A stretch of 34,618 nt of DNA from Limosilactobacillus avistercoris (GCF_014836425.1 NZ_JACSQW010000021.1:1-34618); one strand, 5' to 3'; shown: positions 25,632-34,464, numbered from the stretch's first letter. The notes: generated from the sequence alone by a model not told the origin. Program-made: numbers and translations.

Positions 25632-27014
25632 TTATTTTGTTGTTAATTTTGCTAAAACTTTTTCTAAATGGATCCCGTGGCTAGCCTTCAATAGCACGAG
25701 GTCCTCAGCATTAATGGTTGCCTGTAAATCTGCAACTAATTGATCTAGTTCATCCGTCGAATAATGATGAATTGCTGAAGCAGGATAACCGTTATTCTCC
25801 AGTTCATTTTGAAGATTCTTCATTTCTGGGCCAACAAGGTAAACCTCTTCAATCTTGTCAGCATCAATGTTTCCAGCCAAACTAGCATGAAGCCGTGCCG
25901 AAGCATCCCCTAATTCAAGCATATCACCCAATACAGCGATCCGCTTCCCGCTCGTTGGTAATTCTTCAACTGTCTTCAAAACTTGCTTAGCAGCGGTTGG
26001 ATTTGAGTTATAAACATCACTTAAAATATGCTCACCCTGAGCACCTTCAATCCATTCCGCACGATTCTCGGTTAATTCGACATTCTTCAATGCCTTTTTA
26101 ATGTGAGCTGGTGTAATGTGGAGTTGTTTACCGACAGCGATTGCCGCTAATGCGTTATTAACATTATATTCACCAACCATTGGAATCGTGAATTCTTCGT
26201 CTGGCCACTCATTAACCTTAAAGTCAATTGACGCTTCGTGTTGCTTAACGCTAGTTGCGTAGAAATTATCCGTTAACTGACGCCCAAACGTAATCTCGTG
26301 TTGTTCAACATCAGCTGCTCGCTCTTGAAGAAGTGGTTCATCACCATTAAAAATAAAGGTGCCGTCTTCTTTCAAGCCGTGAGTGATTTCCATTTTAGCA
26401 TCGGCAATCTTATCACGCGTCCCAAAGAATTCAATATGAGCCTCACCAATCATTGTAATGACCGCAAAATCTGGTGAAACTAACTTACTCAGGAAATCAA
26501 GTTGTCCAGGACGATCCATTCCCATTTCAACAACGACAACTTCAGTGCTGGATTCCATATTCAATAGGGTTACTGGCACCCCAATCTCATTATTAAAGTT
26601 AGCGTGGGTTTTAGTAACGTTTAACTGGGTACTAAGGATTGAAGCTGTCATATCCTTAGTCGTTGTCTTACCATTACTTCCGGTAACCGCAACAACGATT
26701 GGATTAATCTTGTGCAAGTAGTACTTACTTAGTTCTTGTAACGATTCAAGCGGATCATCAACAACCAGAATTGGTTGATCATCTGCTACTGTTACATCAT
26801 GATCACTTGCCCATAGAGTAGCAACTGCGCCATTGGCAAAAGCACTTTCAACATATTGGTGACCATCTTGGGCCCCTTGAAGTGGAATAAATAATGCTCC
26901 GGAATCGAGTTGCCGACTATCAAAAGCCACACTCGTAATTTCAACATCTTTCCATTGTTCAATATTGTTTTCTGCGCCGATTGCCTTCGCAATTTCGGCC
27001 AATTTCATTTTCAT
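25632..27014 (-). CDS. murF: UDP-MurNAc-tripeptide--D-Ala-D-Ala ligase
   Basis: Adds the D-Ala-D-Ala dipeptide to the UDP-MurNAc-tripeptide, last cytoplasmic step of the peptidoglycan monomer. It has 460 aa. ATP-binding loop VTGSNGKTTTKDM near residue 110, then THANFNNEIGVPVTLL, EMGMDRPGQLDFL and the C-terminal domain from about 320 (ILSDVYNSNPTAAK, AVLGDMLELG). ATG start at 27014 with GGGAG 7 nt upstream; a second ATG two codons later is less well placed. It has its own extended -10 promoter. Confidence 0.96.
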   Translation of the reverse strand: MKMKLAEIAKAIGAENNIEQWKDVEITSVAFDSRQLDSGALFIPLQGAQDGHQYVESAFANGAVATLWASDHDVTVADDQPILVVDDPLESLQELSKYYLHKINPIVVAVTGSNGKTTTKDMTASILSTQLNVTKTHANFNNEIGVPVTLLNMESSTEVVVVEMGMDRPGQLDFLSKLVSPDFAVITMIGEAHIEFFGTRDKIADAKMEITHGLKEDGTFIFNGDEPLLQERAADVEQHEITFGRQLTDNFYATSVKQHEASIDFKVNEWPDEEFTIPMVGEYNVNNALAAIAVGKQLHITPAHIKKALKNVELTENRAEWIEGAQGEHILSDVYNSNPTAAKQVLKTVEELPTSGKRIAVLGDMLELGDASARLHASLAGNIDADKIEEVYLVGPEMKNLQNELENNGYPASAIHHYSTDELDQLVADLQATINAEDLVLLKASHGIHLEKVLAKLTTK

Positions 27015-27057
27015 GGAAAAGCTCCCTCTATCTCCTATATCTAAGTCTAGCTTTTTA

Positions 27058-27066
27058 ATTATATCA
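27058..27066 (-). promoter_or_regulatory. Extended -10 promoter for murF
   Basis: On the minus strand TGATATAAT (27066-27058), a perfect extended -10, 44 nt before the murF ATG. The -35 (TTTTTA, 27086-27081) is weak. Confidence 0.5.
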
Positions 27067-27102
27067 CGTCACGAATAGATTAAAAAGCAGCACGATAATA
27101 AA

Positions 27103-27147
27103 GTCACCAGGTGCTGAATCTCGATAAACGGATCGGCTCCTGGTGAC
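27103..27147 (-). terminator. Terminator after htpX
   Basis: Perfect 9-bp arms GTCACCAGG/CCTGGTGAC (27103-27111 and 27139-27147) with a 27-nt loop that can partly fold. On the minus strand it is followed by TTTATTAT. It ends the lemA-htpX transcript. Confidence 0.65.
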
Positions 27148-27175
27148 TATTAAATTGAAGATATTAAGTTAACAG

Positions 27176-28075
27176 TTACATTTCTTCTAGCCGCTTAATC
27201 CGGTCCTCAAGCGGCGGGTGGGTGTCAAAGAGGTGGGCAAACCATTTATGATGGCGGTTAAGCTCAGGATCACTAATGTATAGCGAGGAACTACTTGGCG
27301 CCACATCTTTCATCGGCTGTGCGTTTTGCAATTTCTCTAACGCACTGATAAGGCCATGGGGATTTCGCGTTAATTCTACAGAACCAGCATCGGCTAGGTA
27401 CTCACGATTACGCGACAATGCCATTTGAGCAATTGAAGCTGCTAAAGGTGCTAAGATAATCAGCAAGATTGAACCAATTATGGCAAAAACGCCAGCTGCA
27501 CCATTATCATCATCATTAGAGCTTCGTCTCCCTCCAAACCACCAAAAGTTACCAGCAAAGTTAACCAGGGCTGTAATTGCAGAAGCTAATGCTAAGGCAA
27601 TTGTCTGAAGACGAATATCATAGTTCCGGACGTGGCTCATTTCATGCCCCATAACTCCTTCCAGCTCTTCCCGGTTCATAATTTGGAGAAGACCAGTTGT
27701 TGCCGCAACGGCTGAATGCTGCGGATCATTACCAGTTGCAAAGGCGTTAGGACTTGGATCATCAATAATGAACACTCGCGGCATTGGTACTTGGGCAACC
27801 ATCGCCATGTCCTCAACCACATGCCATAGTTCTGGTGCTTCCTGTGCAGAATGAATCTCACGTGCATTGTTCATATTCATCACTACCTCAGTCGACTGGC
27901 TAATCATCACTGACATGTAGATAGCCACCAGAACTCCCGCAATAATAATTCCACCAACAGCAGTTCCAGCAAAAAGGTAGCCGATTGCTGCACCGATTAA
28001 AGCAACAAGGATAAAGAACCCGGTCAATACTAGGATCGTTTTCCGCTTATTACTTGCGATTTGTTGATACAACAT
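27176..28075 (-). CDS. htpX: Membrane zinc metalloprotease HtpX
   Basis: Stress-related membrane protease (M48B), 299 aa. Two N-terminal membrane segments (about 15-33 and 38-55) and two more near 160-180 and 195-215. The zinc motif HEMSH is in [15 protein letters not shown] near residue 144, and the third ligand is the Glu in [15 protein letters not shown]. The C-terminal [16 protein letters not shown] is typical. ATG start with AGGTGA upstream, 10 nt after lemA, so lemA-htpX is an operon as in many Firmicutes. Confidence 0.96.
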   Translation of the reverse strand: MLYQQIASNKRKTILVLTGFFILVALIGAAIGYLFAGTAVGGIIIAGVLVAIYMSVMISQSTEVVMNMNNAREIHSAQEAPELWHVVEDMAMVAQVPMPRVFIIDDPSPNAFATGNDPQHSAVAATTGLLQIMNREELEGVMGHEMSHVRNYDIRLQTIALALASAITALVNFAGNFWWFGGRRSSNDDDNGAAGVFAIIGSILLIILAPLAASIAQMALSRNREYLADAGSVELTRNPHGLISALEKLQNAQPMKDVAPSSSSLYISDPELNRHHKWFAHLFDTHPPLEDRIKRLEEM

Positions 28076-28085
28076 TTTAAATCAC

Positions 28086-28649
28086 CTAATCATCAAATGA
28101 AACCTTAGAAACTGACTTTGATTCCTTAGGTACTTGAAGGTAGTCCATTTGCTTAAAGTGGTGAATCTTAGCAATAATGTTACTTGGGAATGATTGGATC
28201 TTGGCATCCAAGTTAGCAACAGTTGAATTATACAATTGACGGGAATAAGCAATCTTATTTTCAGTGTTACTTAGTTCTTCCATCAATGATTGGTATTGGG
28301 TACTAGCCTTTAGATCAGGGTAGTTTTCCGCAACTGCAAATAATGACTGTAACGTTCCCGTTAATTCATTAGAAACTGCCATTTTTTGTGCTCGATCACT
28401 ATCAGGAATATTTTCTAGCTGACTCCGGAGCTGAGTAACCTTTTCTAAAGTACTTGCTTCGTATTTACTGTAACCTTTAACCGTTGATACCAAGTTAGGA
28501 ATTAAGTCATTCCGTCGTTGAAGCTGAACATCAATTTGACTCCAAGATTCTTGAGCGTGAGTTCGTAATTGAACCAAGCCATTATATAGGCCAGCGTACA
28601 AGGCGATTAGCAATATCACAATTACAATCATAACAATTGTCGCTATCAT
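28086..28649 (-). CDS. lemA: LemA family protein
   Basis: Small membrane-anchored protein of 187 aa. The N-terminal membrane segment (about residues 2-22) is followed by the LemA core: NGLVQLRTHAQESWSQIDVQ, QRRNDLIPNLVSTVKGY, then long helices. Biochemical role unclear; it is often paired with htpX as here. The start is ATG 28649 with GAGGAGG 8 nt upstream; a longer frame from 28685 adds 12 residues that are simply the translated ribosome binding region. An extended -10 promoter lies about 58 nt upstream. Confidence 0.93.
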   Translation of the reverse strand: MIATIVMIVIVILLIALYAGLYNGLVQLRTHAQESWSQIDVQLQRRNDLIPNLVSTVKGYSKYEASTLEKVTQLRSQLENIPDSDRAQKMAVSNELTGTLQSLFAVAENYPDLKASTQYQSLMEELSNTENKIAYSRQLYNSTVANLDAKIQSFPSNIIAKIHHFKQMDYLQVPKESKSVSKVSFDD

Positions 28650-28706
28650 ATTCTCTTCCTCCTCTTTTAACTTGTTATTTAACAAAATAATTTCTCAGTA
28701 CCCACT

Positions 28707-28715
28707 ATAATACCA
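28707..28715 (-). promoter_or_regulatory. Extended -10 promoter for lemA-htpX
   Basis: On the minus strand TGGTATTAT (28715-28707), an extended -10, about 58 nt before the lemA start. No good -35. Confidence 0.4.
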
Positions 28716-28810
28716 AATCCATGGTTACTGAGCGATAACCAGGTCACTAATTTAGCAAAATATTAGCAAATTCGGTATGATAGAGAAAAGTTCTCAATGA
28801 GGTGGTCAAA

Positions 28811-29281
28811 ATGAAGATTCTCTTTGTTTGTCTCGGTAATATTTGTCGTTCCCCAATGGCAGAAGCGATGTTTCGCCAAATGGTTGATGAAAAGAATTTA
28901 AGTAACCAGATTGAAATTGACTCTGCAGCAACCAGTAATGAAGAAGAAGGTAACCCACCACATCCCGGTGCACAAAAAGTAATGCGCCACCATCACCTAG
29001 ATCCAAGCGGCCTTATTTCACGGCCAATCACTAAGACTGACTTTGATTCTGCAGACTATATCGTTTGTATGGATGACATGAATAAGCGGAACCTCTTACG
29101 GATGGCACCAGTAAATGATCGCCATAAAATCTACCAAGCATATGATATTGTCCCGGGTAAAGCTGGAACCATTATTCCTGATCCTTGGTATACTCACCGT
29201 TTTGAAGATACATATCAAAGTCTTGCTGAAGCCCTTCCCTACTGGTTAACTAAACTAAATAATGAAGTTCAAGCTCAATAA
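28811..29281 (+). CDS. Low-molecular-weight protein-tyrosine phosphatase
   Basis: Cytoplasmic phosphatase of 156 aa. The P-loop CX5R(S/T) is at the N-terminus: CLGNICRS, with nucleophile Cys7 and Arg13. The general-acid loop DPWYT is near residue 125. Targets are unknown; relatives act on tyrosine kinases of capsule or stress pathways or on arginine-phosphorylated proteins. The start is ATG 28811, because GAGGTG at 28799-28804 serves as its ribosome binding site; a GTG at 28802 lies inside that site. A possible promoter -10 TATGAT is at 28776-28781. Confidence 0.93.
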   Translation: MKILFVCLGNICRSPMAEAMFRQMVDEKNLSNQIEIDSAATSNEEEGNPPHPGAQKVMRHHHLDPSGLISRPITKTDFDSADYIVCMDDMNKRNLLRMAPVNDRHKIYQAYDIVPGKAGTIIPDPWYTHRFEDTYQSLAEALPYWLTKLNNEVQAQ

Positions 29282-29294
29282 ATTTTCAGCAAAT

Positions 29295-29323
29295 TTCACT
29301 AATTTCTTGTGGTATAGTATAGT
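29295..29323 (+). promoter_or_regulatory. Promoter for the 38-aa ORF
   Basis: -35 TTCACT (29295-29300), 17-nt spacer, -10 TATAGT (29318-29323). An overlapping TATAGT at 29313-29318 is preceded by TGG, an alternative extended -10. It suggests independent transcription of the small gene. Confidence 0.5.
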
Positions 29324-29352
29324 TACGATTAATGGAAAGTGAGGCCCTCAAT

Positions 29353-29469
29353 ATGGCAAAGTATGTTGTAGAATTAAGTGAAGAAGATTACCAAATGATC
29401 AAGGATTGTCATTCAAAGAATCCTTCCTTAATGAAGGCAATGGATGAAGCCAAGAAGGTAGAAAAGTAA
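29353..29469 (+). CDS. Small hypothetical protein, 38 aa
   Basis: Open frame of 38 codons from ATG 29353, with GTGAGG 8 nt upstream, its own promoter and a terminator 28 nt after the stop. The product begins MAKYVVELSEEDYQMIKDC and ends in EAKKVEK. It is charged, likely helical, with no membrane segment or signal peptide; the one Cys is at residue 19. The MAKYVVELSEEDY start resembles small DNA- or protein-binding antitoxin-like proteins, but I do not recognise a family. A complete small transcription unit supports a real gene. Confidence 0.65.
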   Translation: MAKYVVELSEEDYQMIKDCHSKNPSLMKAMDEAKKVEK

Positions 29470-29495
29470 TTTACCTTAATTCCTAATAAATGCAG

Positions 29496-29546
29496 AGAGG
29501 ACTCCAGAGTTCGGATTTACCTAGCTTTGGAGCCCTCTTATTTTTT
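29496..29546. terminator. Terminator between the 38-aa ORF and srtA
   Basis: Inverted repeat around GAGGaCTCCAgAG (from 29497) and CTtTGGAGcCCTC (to 29537) with two mismatches and a 14-nt loop. The T-run on plus (29541-29546) overlaps the srtA stop region. It serves the small gene and can also stop srtA, which converges. Confidence 0.75.
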
Positions 29547-30264
29547 ATGAATTTCTTCCAGTTGTGTACTTACTGCTGAAGTTGTGTTGGACTTGTTGTG
29601 GAGCCTTATTAAACGACATCTTCTTAACATAACTCCCCCGGACCATTAAACGGTGAGCACCGGTTTCATCACACGTAATCAAGGTAATAATCTTGTCCTT
29701 GGTATTGTTAACAACTTCAACTTCTGATGGATCAATAATTTTCCGTTCATAAATCTTATATTCATAAACATTCTTCAAATCGGTAATATAGACCTTTTGA
29801 CCAACCTTAGACTTGGAGTAAAGTGGTGAGAAAAGAACCTTACTACCATTAGCCATGTTATGACCAGCTAACGCATAGTTACCCTCACCCATCTTCATGT
29901 TTGGCCGCATTGTTCCGGCCGCCAAAGCTAACGTTGTGTTGTCGACTCCGTTAGCAATTGGAATCGTTAGGTCAATGGCCGGGACGGTAATTTCACCAAT
30001 AATATTAATCGGCTGTTTCTTTGCCCGTGCCTTCGCAACTGTTTGGAGACTTAAATCTTGCGCATCACTATAGTCATAGTTAGCACTACTTTGCTTGGCT
30101 TGATTCTTTTGAATTGCTTGCCGAGTAATTTGTGGTCGGTAACTTTCCGTTAAGTAGTACTTTATCTGTTGGTTAAATATGAGGACTACTGCAACTAACA
30201 GTAGGATGACTACCGCAGTCCAGCGAAGCCAACCGCGAGCTCTTCTTTGCTTTTGTTGTTTCAA
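29545..30264 (-). CDS. srtA: Class A sortase
   Basis: Membrane-bound transpeptidase that anchors LPXTG proteins to peptidoglycan. 239 aa: basic N-terminus, membrane segment at about residues 15-31, linker, then the sortase barrel. Catalytic residues are His135 (LAGHNM), Cys198 (TLITC) and Arg205 (AHRLMVRG). TTG start at 30264; AAAGGAAA lies about 10 nt upstream and no ATG fits better. It is near a hydrolase and a transporter but not clustered with an LPXTG substrate gene. Terminates at the converging hairpin at 29496-29546. Confidence 0.93.
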   Translation of the reverse strand: MKQQKQRRARGWLRWTAVVILLLVAVVLIFNQQIKYYLTESYRPQITRQAIQKNQAKQSSANYDYSDAQDLSLQTVAKARAKKQPINIIGEITVPAIDLTIPIANGVDNTTLALAAGTMRPNMKMGEGNYALAGHNMANGSKVLFSPLYSKSKVGQKVYITDLKNVYEYKIYERKIIDPSEVEVVNNTKDKIITLITCDETGAHRLMVRGSYVKKMSFNKAPQQVQHNFSSKYTTGRNS

Positions 30265-30330
30265 CTTCAGAATTTCCTTTCATTTAGTAAGCTAGCAATA
30301 GTATAACCTGTTTTAAGTTTTTTGAATAGG

Positions 30331-31230
30331 TTAGCGATCATCATTATTCTGATTAGTTTCCCGCCGATTAACCGGATTATTAGGGTTCTTACCATCAAGG
30401 AGGTATTCCTCAATAATTTTCACAATTTGTTTATTCTGTGGAAGACTAGAATGCTGTGCTTCATCCCCAGTCACGGTCATCGTTGTATAATGGGCAACAC
30501 GTTTTTGAAAGATATATTTACCAGCTTGAACACTTTCCTCAGGAACTAAGCCGTCTGAATCATAATTTTCCGTGCCGGCAATTGAGAAGACGTTCAGTGT
30601 CTTGGGAAGTTTATTCCGGTATTTTTTCAATTCTGTAAACATCTGTGTTGGTGTCTCAATTGACTTTTCCGCAAAGTTATACGGTGTTCCCAAGGTCATT
30701 AAACTTTTAATCTTAATTTGGTCGTCATACTCTGAATAATAATGTTCTAACCAGTATGTCCAAATTAATCCACCATTCGAATGACCAAACGCCTTAAAAT
30801 TATTGAAATAGTATTGGTTAGTCAATTCACCGAATGCCTCATTTAACATTGAAGCTTGCTTTCTGATGTTAGAAAGACCATCTTTATTATTTTCAAAGCT
30901 AATAATAATAAACGGTTCGTTATCGTTTCGTGCAATCGTTCCGTTATAACTGATCTTTCCGTTATTATATACTTCCATCTTTAGAACACTATGTTTTTTC
31001 TGGGTATTCTTATTAAGGATTTGAATTAACTGGTTAAATCGCTCCTTAGTCGCAGAACTACCAGGAACCATAATTACCGGTGACATTCGTGACTTTTCTT
31101 GCAGTGCTAAATATTTGTTACTGTGTTTCATCCAAATATAGGTTGGCAAAGCGATTAAGACCAGTACAACAATTAACGAGATTAGAATTCGACGACTTTT
31201 CTTGCGTGGATTTTCCTCAATCTTGAGCAT
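30331..31230 (-). CDS. Membrane-anchored alpha/beta hydrolase (DUF915 type)
   Basis: 299-aa protein: basic N-terminus, one membrane segment or uncleaved signal at about 14-33, then an extracellular alpha/beta-hydrolase domain. The nucleophile elbow is GHSNGG with Ser151; the acid is probably Asp226 (DSDGLVPEES) and the base His260 (EAQHSSLP). The oxyanion region follows IMVPGSSA near 53. This fits the DUF915 family of cell-surface hydrolases of lactobacilli; substrate unknown. ATG 31230 overlaps the upstream PTS gene by 14 nt with GGAGGTGG upstream, so the two are coupled. Confidence 0.82.
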   Translation of the reverse strand: MLKIEENPRKKSRRILISLIVVLVLIALPTYIWMKHSNKYLALQEKSRMSPVIMVPGSSATKERFNQLIQILNKNTQKKHSVLKMEVYNNGKISYNGTIARNDNEPFIIISFENNKDGLSNIRKQASMLNEAFGELTNQYYFNNFKAFGHSNGGLIWTYWLEHYYSEYDDQIKIKSLMTLGTPYNFAEKSIETPTQMFTELKKYRNKLPKTLNVFSIAGTENYDSDGLVPEESVQAGKYIFQKRVAHYTTMTVTGDEAQHSSLPQNKQIVKIIEEYLLDGKNPNNPVNRRETNQNNDDR

Positions 31231-32533
31231 AATAATCCACCTCCGAAGGGTCTAAATACAGTTTCTGTTCAAAATGATCAATAATTTTAACAAACGGAAT
31301 GAAGCACCAAACATCTAAGACGAATAAAGCTAACGTAAAGATCAATACGAGCCAATTCCCATTACTAGCGATGAAACTAATTAACGGCCCCGGTGTCCCC
31401 ATTAAAACCGGATATGGTGTTGGTGGGATCAAATGGATCATAATTGCCCCAGCAGCAATCGCAATATTCACAACCGGTAATAATAAAATTGGGAACAAGT
31501 AAAGGGGATTCATAATAATCGGAAGACCAATCATTGCGGCATATTCTGAATTAAAGAGTGTGGGAATTAATGTCCACCTGGCAACCTGGTGTTGTCCCTG
31601 ACTCCGTGAAGAAATAATAATTGCGACGGTCAAAGCAAGTAACAATCCGTTGCCACCAAAATTAGCAAAGGAGTTATACAAGGAACCACCAAAAAACGGG
31701 TGAGGAACATTCCATGCCGAACCATGACGAAGGGCATAACTAAGGTTGCTAGCAAATGGTCCACCGCTTAAAATCATTCCTGAATTGGCAATGGAACCTA
31801 AACCGAGCCAATCAAATGTTGTTATTAACATTGTTCCGGCAATTGTTAGTAAAATCCCCTGGTTATTATGGCCAACAGAAATCATCTGGGAATAGACATT
31901 TCGCAGAACCTTACTTAGCCAACCAAAGTTAAGGATATACGTAAAAATCATTGCCAAAATAACAGACATTACTAATGGCTTCATTGCGTACAATGAACGC
32001 TCACGGACACTAATAATCTGGTTAGTCTTTTGAAAGTTACATTCAACACCTAGCCAATGATATATCTGTCCTACCGCATAGCCAACGATCAAGGCAATTA
32101 ATAAACTTTGCGTCCCTAAAAGACGCCAATTAAAATTGGTTGCCCGATCGATCGTAACGTGGCCATACTCAAATGCAATAATCAGGATCACTATAATTCC
32201 CGTTACCCCAGCGAGCTGAGAATCCCGATGGTAAATCCTCGCGGTATACTTAGCTGCTGCATAAGCTACTAATATCCCAAAAAGGTTAAAGATAATCTTA
32301 TCGATTCCGATAAAAGCAGACTGCAATCCAGTCATTAACCAATCAGGAACCCAATCACCGAAATAGACAATGTTATAGAACAAACCATTTTGACTGAGGA
32401 AAGTTCGGTAGATCATTTGCGAAAATGATCCTAATAACGCAAAGGGAAATAACATTGACAGCGTCTGGCGAACCACTCGAAAAAACGAGCAGCCGTTCAG
32501 CTTCATTATTGCCCATATGAAACGTCGAAGCAT
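31217..32533 (-). CDS. PTS sugar transporter EIIC, lactose/cellobiose type
   Basis: 438-aa membrane protein with about ten hydrophobic segments. It belongs by appearance to the EIIC family of cellobiose/lactose PTS permeases: the C-terminal third has IMNPLYLFPILLLPV and LIPPTPYPVLMGTPGP. No EIIA or EIIB gene is next to it, so it must use partners elsewhere or have another role. Substrate not assignable. Start taken at ATG 32533 with AAAGGAA upstream, spacing about 10 nt. The 3' end overlaps the DUF915 hydrolase gene by 14 nt. A -10-like TATAAT lies at 32570-32565 on the minus strand. Confidence 0.8.
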   Translation of the reverse strand: MLRRFIWAIMKLNGCSFFRVVRQTLSMLFPFALLGSFSQMIYRTFLSQNGLFYNIVYFGDWVPDWLMTGLQSAFIGIDKIIFNLFGILVAYAAAKYTARIYHRDSQLAGVTGIIVILIIAFEYGHVTIDRATNFNWRLLGTQSLLIALIVGYAVGQIYHWLGVECNFQKTNQIISVRERSLYAMKPLVMSVILAMIFTYILNFGWLSKVLRNVYSQMISVGHNNQGILLTIAGTMLITTFDWLGLGSIANSGMILSGGPFASNLSYALRHGSAWNVPHPFFGGSLYNSFANFGGNGLLLALTVAIIISSRSQGQHQVARWTLIPTLFNSEYAAMIGLPIIMNPLYLFPILLLPVVNIAIAAGAIMIHLIPPTPYPVLMGTPGPLISFIASNGNWLVLIFTLALFVLDVWCFIPFVKIIDHFEQKLYLDPSEVDYYAQD

Positions 32534-32614
32534 AAATCATCATTCCTTTTGAAAAGCTAATTTCATTATACATACCTTAGTGTTGTCTACACCGATTTAA
32601 ATAATAATTTAGAT

Positions 32615-32650
32615 AAAAAAAGACGTTGGGAAATCCCAACGTCTTTTTTG
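32615..32650. terminator. Terminator between rpmE2 and the PTS gene
   Basis: Perfect 15-bp arms with core AAAGACGTTGGG (ending 32630) and CCCAACGTCTTT (starting about 32635), tight loop of about 4 nt, and T-runs both ways (32642-32648 on plus). Very strong terminator after rpmE2. Confidence 0.93.
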
Positions 32651-32667
32651 AACAAGTAAAGTTAGTC

Positions 32668-32913
32668 TTACTTGAGACCGTACTTCTTGTTGAATTTGTC
32701 CACAGCACCATCTGCTTGAGTAAACTTTTGCTTACCAGTGTAGAATGGGTGTGAATCAGAAGTAACTTCAACTCGTACTAATGGGTATTCGTTACCGTCT
32801 TCCCACTTGATAGTTTCACTTGAGGTTACAGTAGAACCTGAAAGAAACTTGTAACCAGTAGATGCATCTTGGAATACTACTGGATGATAATCTGGATGAA
32901 TTCCTTGTTTCAT
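32668..32913 (-). CDS. rpmE2: 50S ribosomal protein L31 type B
   Basis: 81 aa, the zinc-free (type B) L31: no CxxC motifs, which type A would carry. Diagnostic segments are [25 protein letters not shown], the middle [18 protein letters not shown] and the end [13 protein letters not shown] start with AAAGGAGCG upstream at about 9 nt. Type B paralogues are often used under zinc limitation, but here no Zur-like site is evident to me. The order murA-rpmE2 matches the Firmicutes murZ-rho-rpmE cluster with rho missing. Confidence 0.97.
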   Translation of the reverse strand: MKQGIHPDYHPVVFQDASTGYKFLSGSTVTSSETIKWEDGNEYPLVRVEVTSDSHPFYTGKQKFTQADGAVDKFNKKYGLK

Positions 32914-33009
32914 AATTTATTACGCTCCTTTGCCATGAATCATTGCCTGAAACATAGATAATCAACCCTATCAGGATAACATGAATTAATTATCGATGCA
33001 ATAGACTAA

Positions 33010-34284
33010 TTAAATTTTTACTGAGCTATCGTCTTCAATAGAAACTTTTGCTCCTAAGCGGTTTAACTTCCAAACGATCCGGTCATAGCCCCGAAGGATA
33101 TTACCAGCATTATTAATTACTGTTTTTCCTTCTGCCATCAGGCCAGCAATCGTTAATGCAGCACCCGCACGAATTTCACCGGCACTTACTTCAGCACCAT
33201 GGAGGTGATCAGTATGTTTAACCACAATCATCCCGTCATGAGCTTCAATACTCATTCCCATCTTTTGTAATTCTGGAATGTGCTTAACTCGCTTTGGATA
33301 GATCGTATCAACGATCGTGCTATCCCCTTCAGCAAGTGACATTAAGGGAGTAAGTGGTTGTTGTAAGTCGGTCGCGAATCCTGGGAATGGCATTGTCTTA
33401 ACATGGATTGCCTTCAAATGTGTAACCCGAGGAACATAAATCTTATCGCTATCGATTTGGAGATCAACCCCCATTTCAATCATCTTACTGGTAAATGATT
33501 CCAAGTGTTCTGGAATCACGTTATGAACCATCACACCATCACCAACAGCCGCTGCCATTGCCAGGTAAGTTCCGGATTCGATCCGGTCTGCAATGATTGT
33601 GTGAGTATTCATTGATTGTAACGTATCAACCCCAGTAATCCGAATTGTATCGGTTCCGGCACCACGAATCTGTGCACCCATATTATTTAAAAATGTTGCT
33701 AAATCGATAATTTCCGGCTCTTTCGCGGCATTTTCAATCACAGTTGTTCCCTTAGCGCGAACCGAAGCTAAGATTGTATTAATCGTTGCCCCAACAGATA
33801 CCATATCTAAGAAAATCCGCGTTCCGTGAAGACCGTTTGGTGCATCAAGATGAACAGTTCCATTATTTTCACTAACAGAAGCACCTAACGCCTTAAAAGC
33901 TTTCAAGTGTTGGTCGATTGGCCGTGGTCCAATATTGTCCCCACCAGGAAATGTTAAAGTCGCCCGATGGAACCGTCCTAAAAGGGCACCCATAAAGTAA
34001 TAAGAAGCCCGTAAACTTTTAATTGCTTTGCTTGGAAGTTCAGCTTCAATGATCTGAGTCGGATCGATTTCCAAAAATCCGTGAGTAAATGATGATTTAA
34101 CATTCATCGATTCCAAAATGATCATTAAGTTGTGAACATCCAAGATATCTGGAACAGTATCAAATTCAACTGGAGTATCAGCTAGAATTGCTGCTGGGAT
34201 CAAAGCAACCGTACTGTTCTTGGCACCACCGATCGTAACTTCACCCGAGAGTCGGTTTCCTCCTTGAATGATCATTCTTTTCAT
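33010..34284 (-). CDS. murA: UDP-GlcNAc 1-carboxyvinyltransferase, Asp-type active site
   Basis: First committed step of peptidoglycan synthesis: enolpyruvyl transfer from PEP to UDP-GlcNAc. 424 aa. GGAKNSTV holds the conserved Lys22-Asn23. The active-site loop reads PGGDNIGPRPIDQH, so the usual catalytic Cys (E. coli Cys115) is Asp116, codon GAC at 33939-33937. Asp at this place gives fosfomycin insensitivity in known enzymes while keeping activity. The position next to rpmE2 suggests the MurA2/MurZ paralogue. ATG start; GAGGAAACACGGAC precedes it. Confidence 0.95.
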   Translation of the reverse strand: MKRMIIQGGNRLSGEVTIGGAKNSTVALIPAAILADTPVEFDTVPDILDVHNLMIILESMNVKSSFTHGFLEIDPTQIIEAELPSKAIKSLRASYYFMGALLGRFHRATLTFPGGDNIGPRPIDQHLKAFKALGASVSENNGTVHLDAPNGLHGTRIFLDMVSVGATINTILASVRAKGTTVIENAAKEPEIIDLATFLNNMGAQIRGAGTDTIRITGVDTLQSMNTHTIIADRIESGTYLAMAAAVGDGVMVHNVIPEHLESFTSKMIEMGVDLQIDSDKIYVPRVTHLKAIHVKTMPFPGFATDLQQPLTPLMSLAEGDSTIVDTIYPKRVKHIPELQKMGMSIEAHDGMIVVKHTDHLHGAEVSAGEIRAGAALTIAGLMAEGKTVINNAGNILRGYDRIVWKLNRLGAKVSIEDDSSVKI

Positions 34285-34349
34285 GTCCGTGTTTCCTCAC
34301 TTAAAACTTCTATATTTTTATAATATTTTTAATTTAATTTTAGCTAAAT

Positions 34350-34379
34350 ATTGACAGTTTCTCAATCAAAACAGTCAAT
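34350..34379. promoter_or_regulatory. Inverted repeat upstream of murA
   Basis: ATTGAC-A-GTTT and AAAC-A-GTCAAT flank a 7-8 nt centre (34350-34379). The region contains TTGACT on the minus strand (34379-34374), a possible -35. AT-rich sequence and candidate -10s such as TATTAT follow towards murA. Could be an operator for an unknown regulator. Otherwise 34285-34464 shows no gene. Confidence 0.35.
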
Positions 34380-34464
34380 AACAATGATAATTAAAAATTT
34401 AACAAATTACAACCTTTTGTAGGCAATCTTAAATAATTTTGAATGGTTATTTGGGTATACACTT

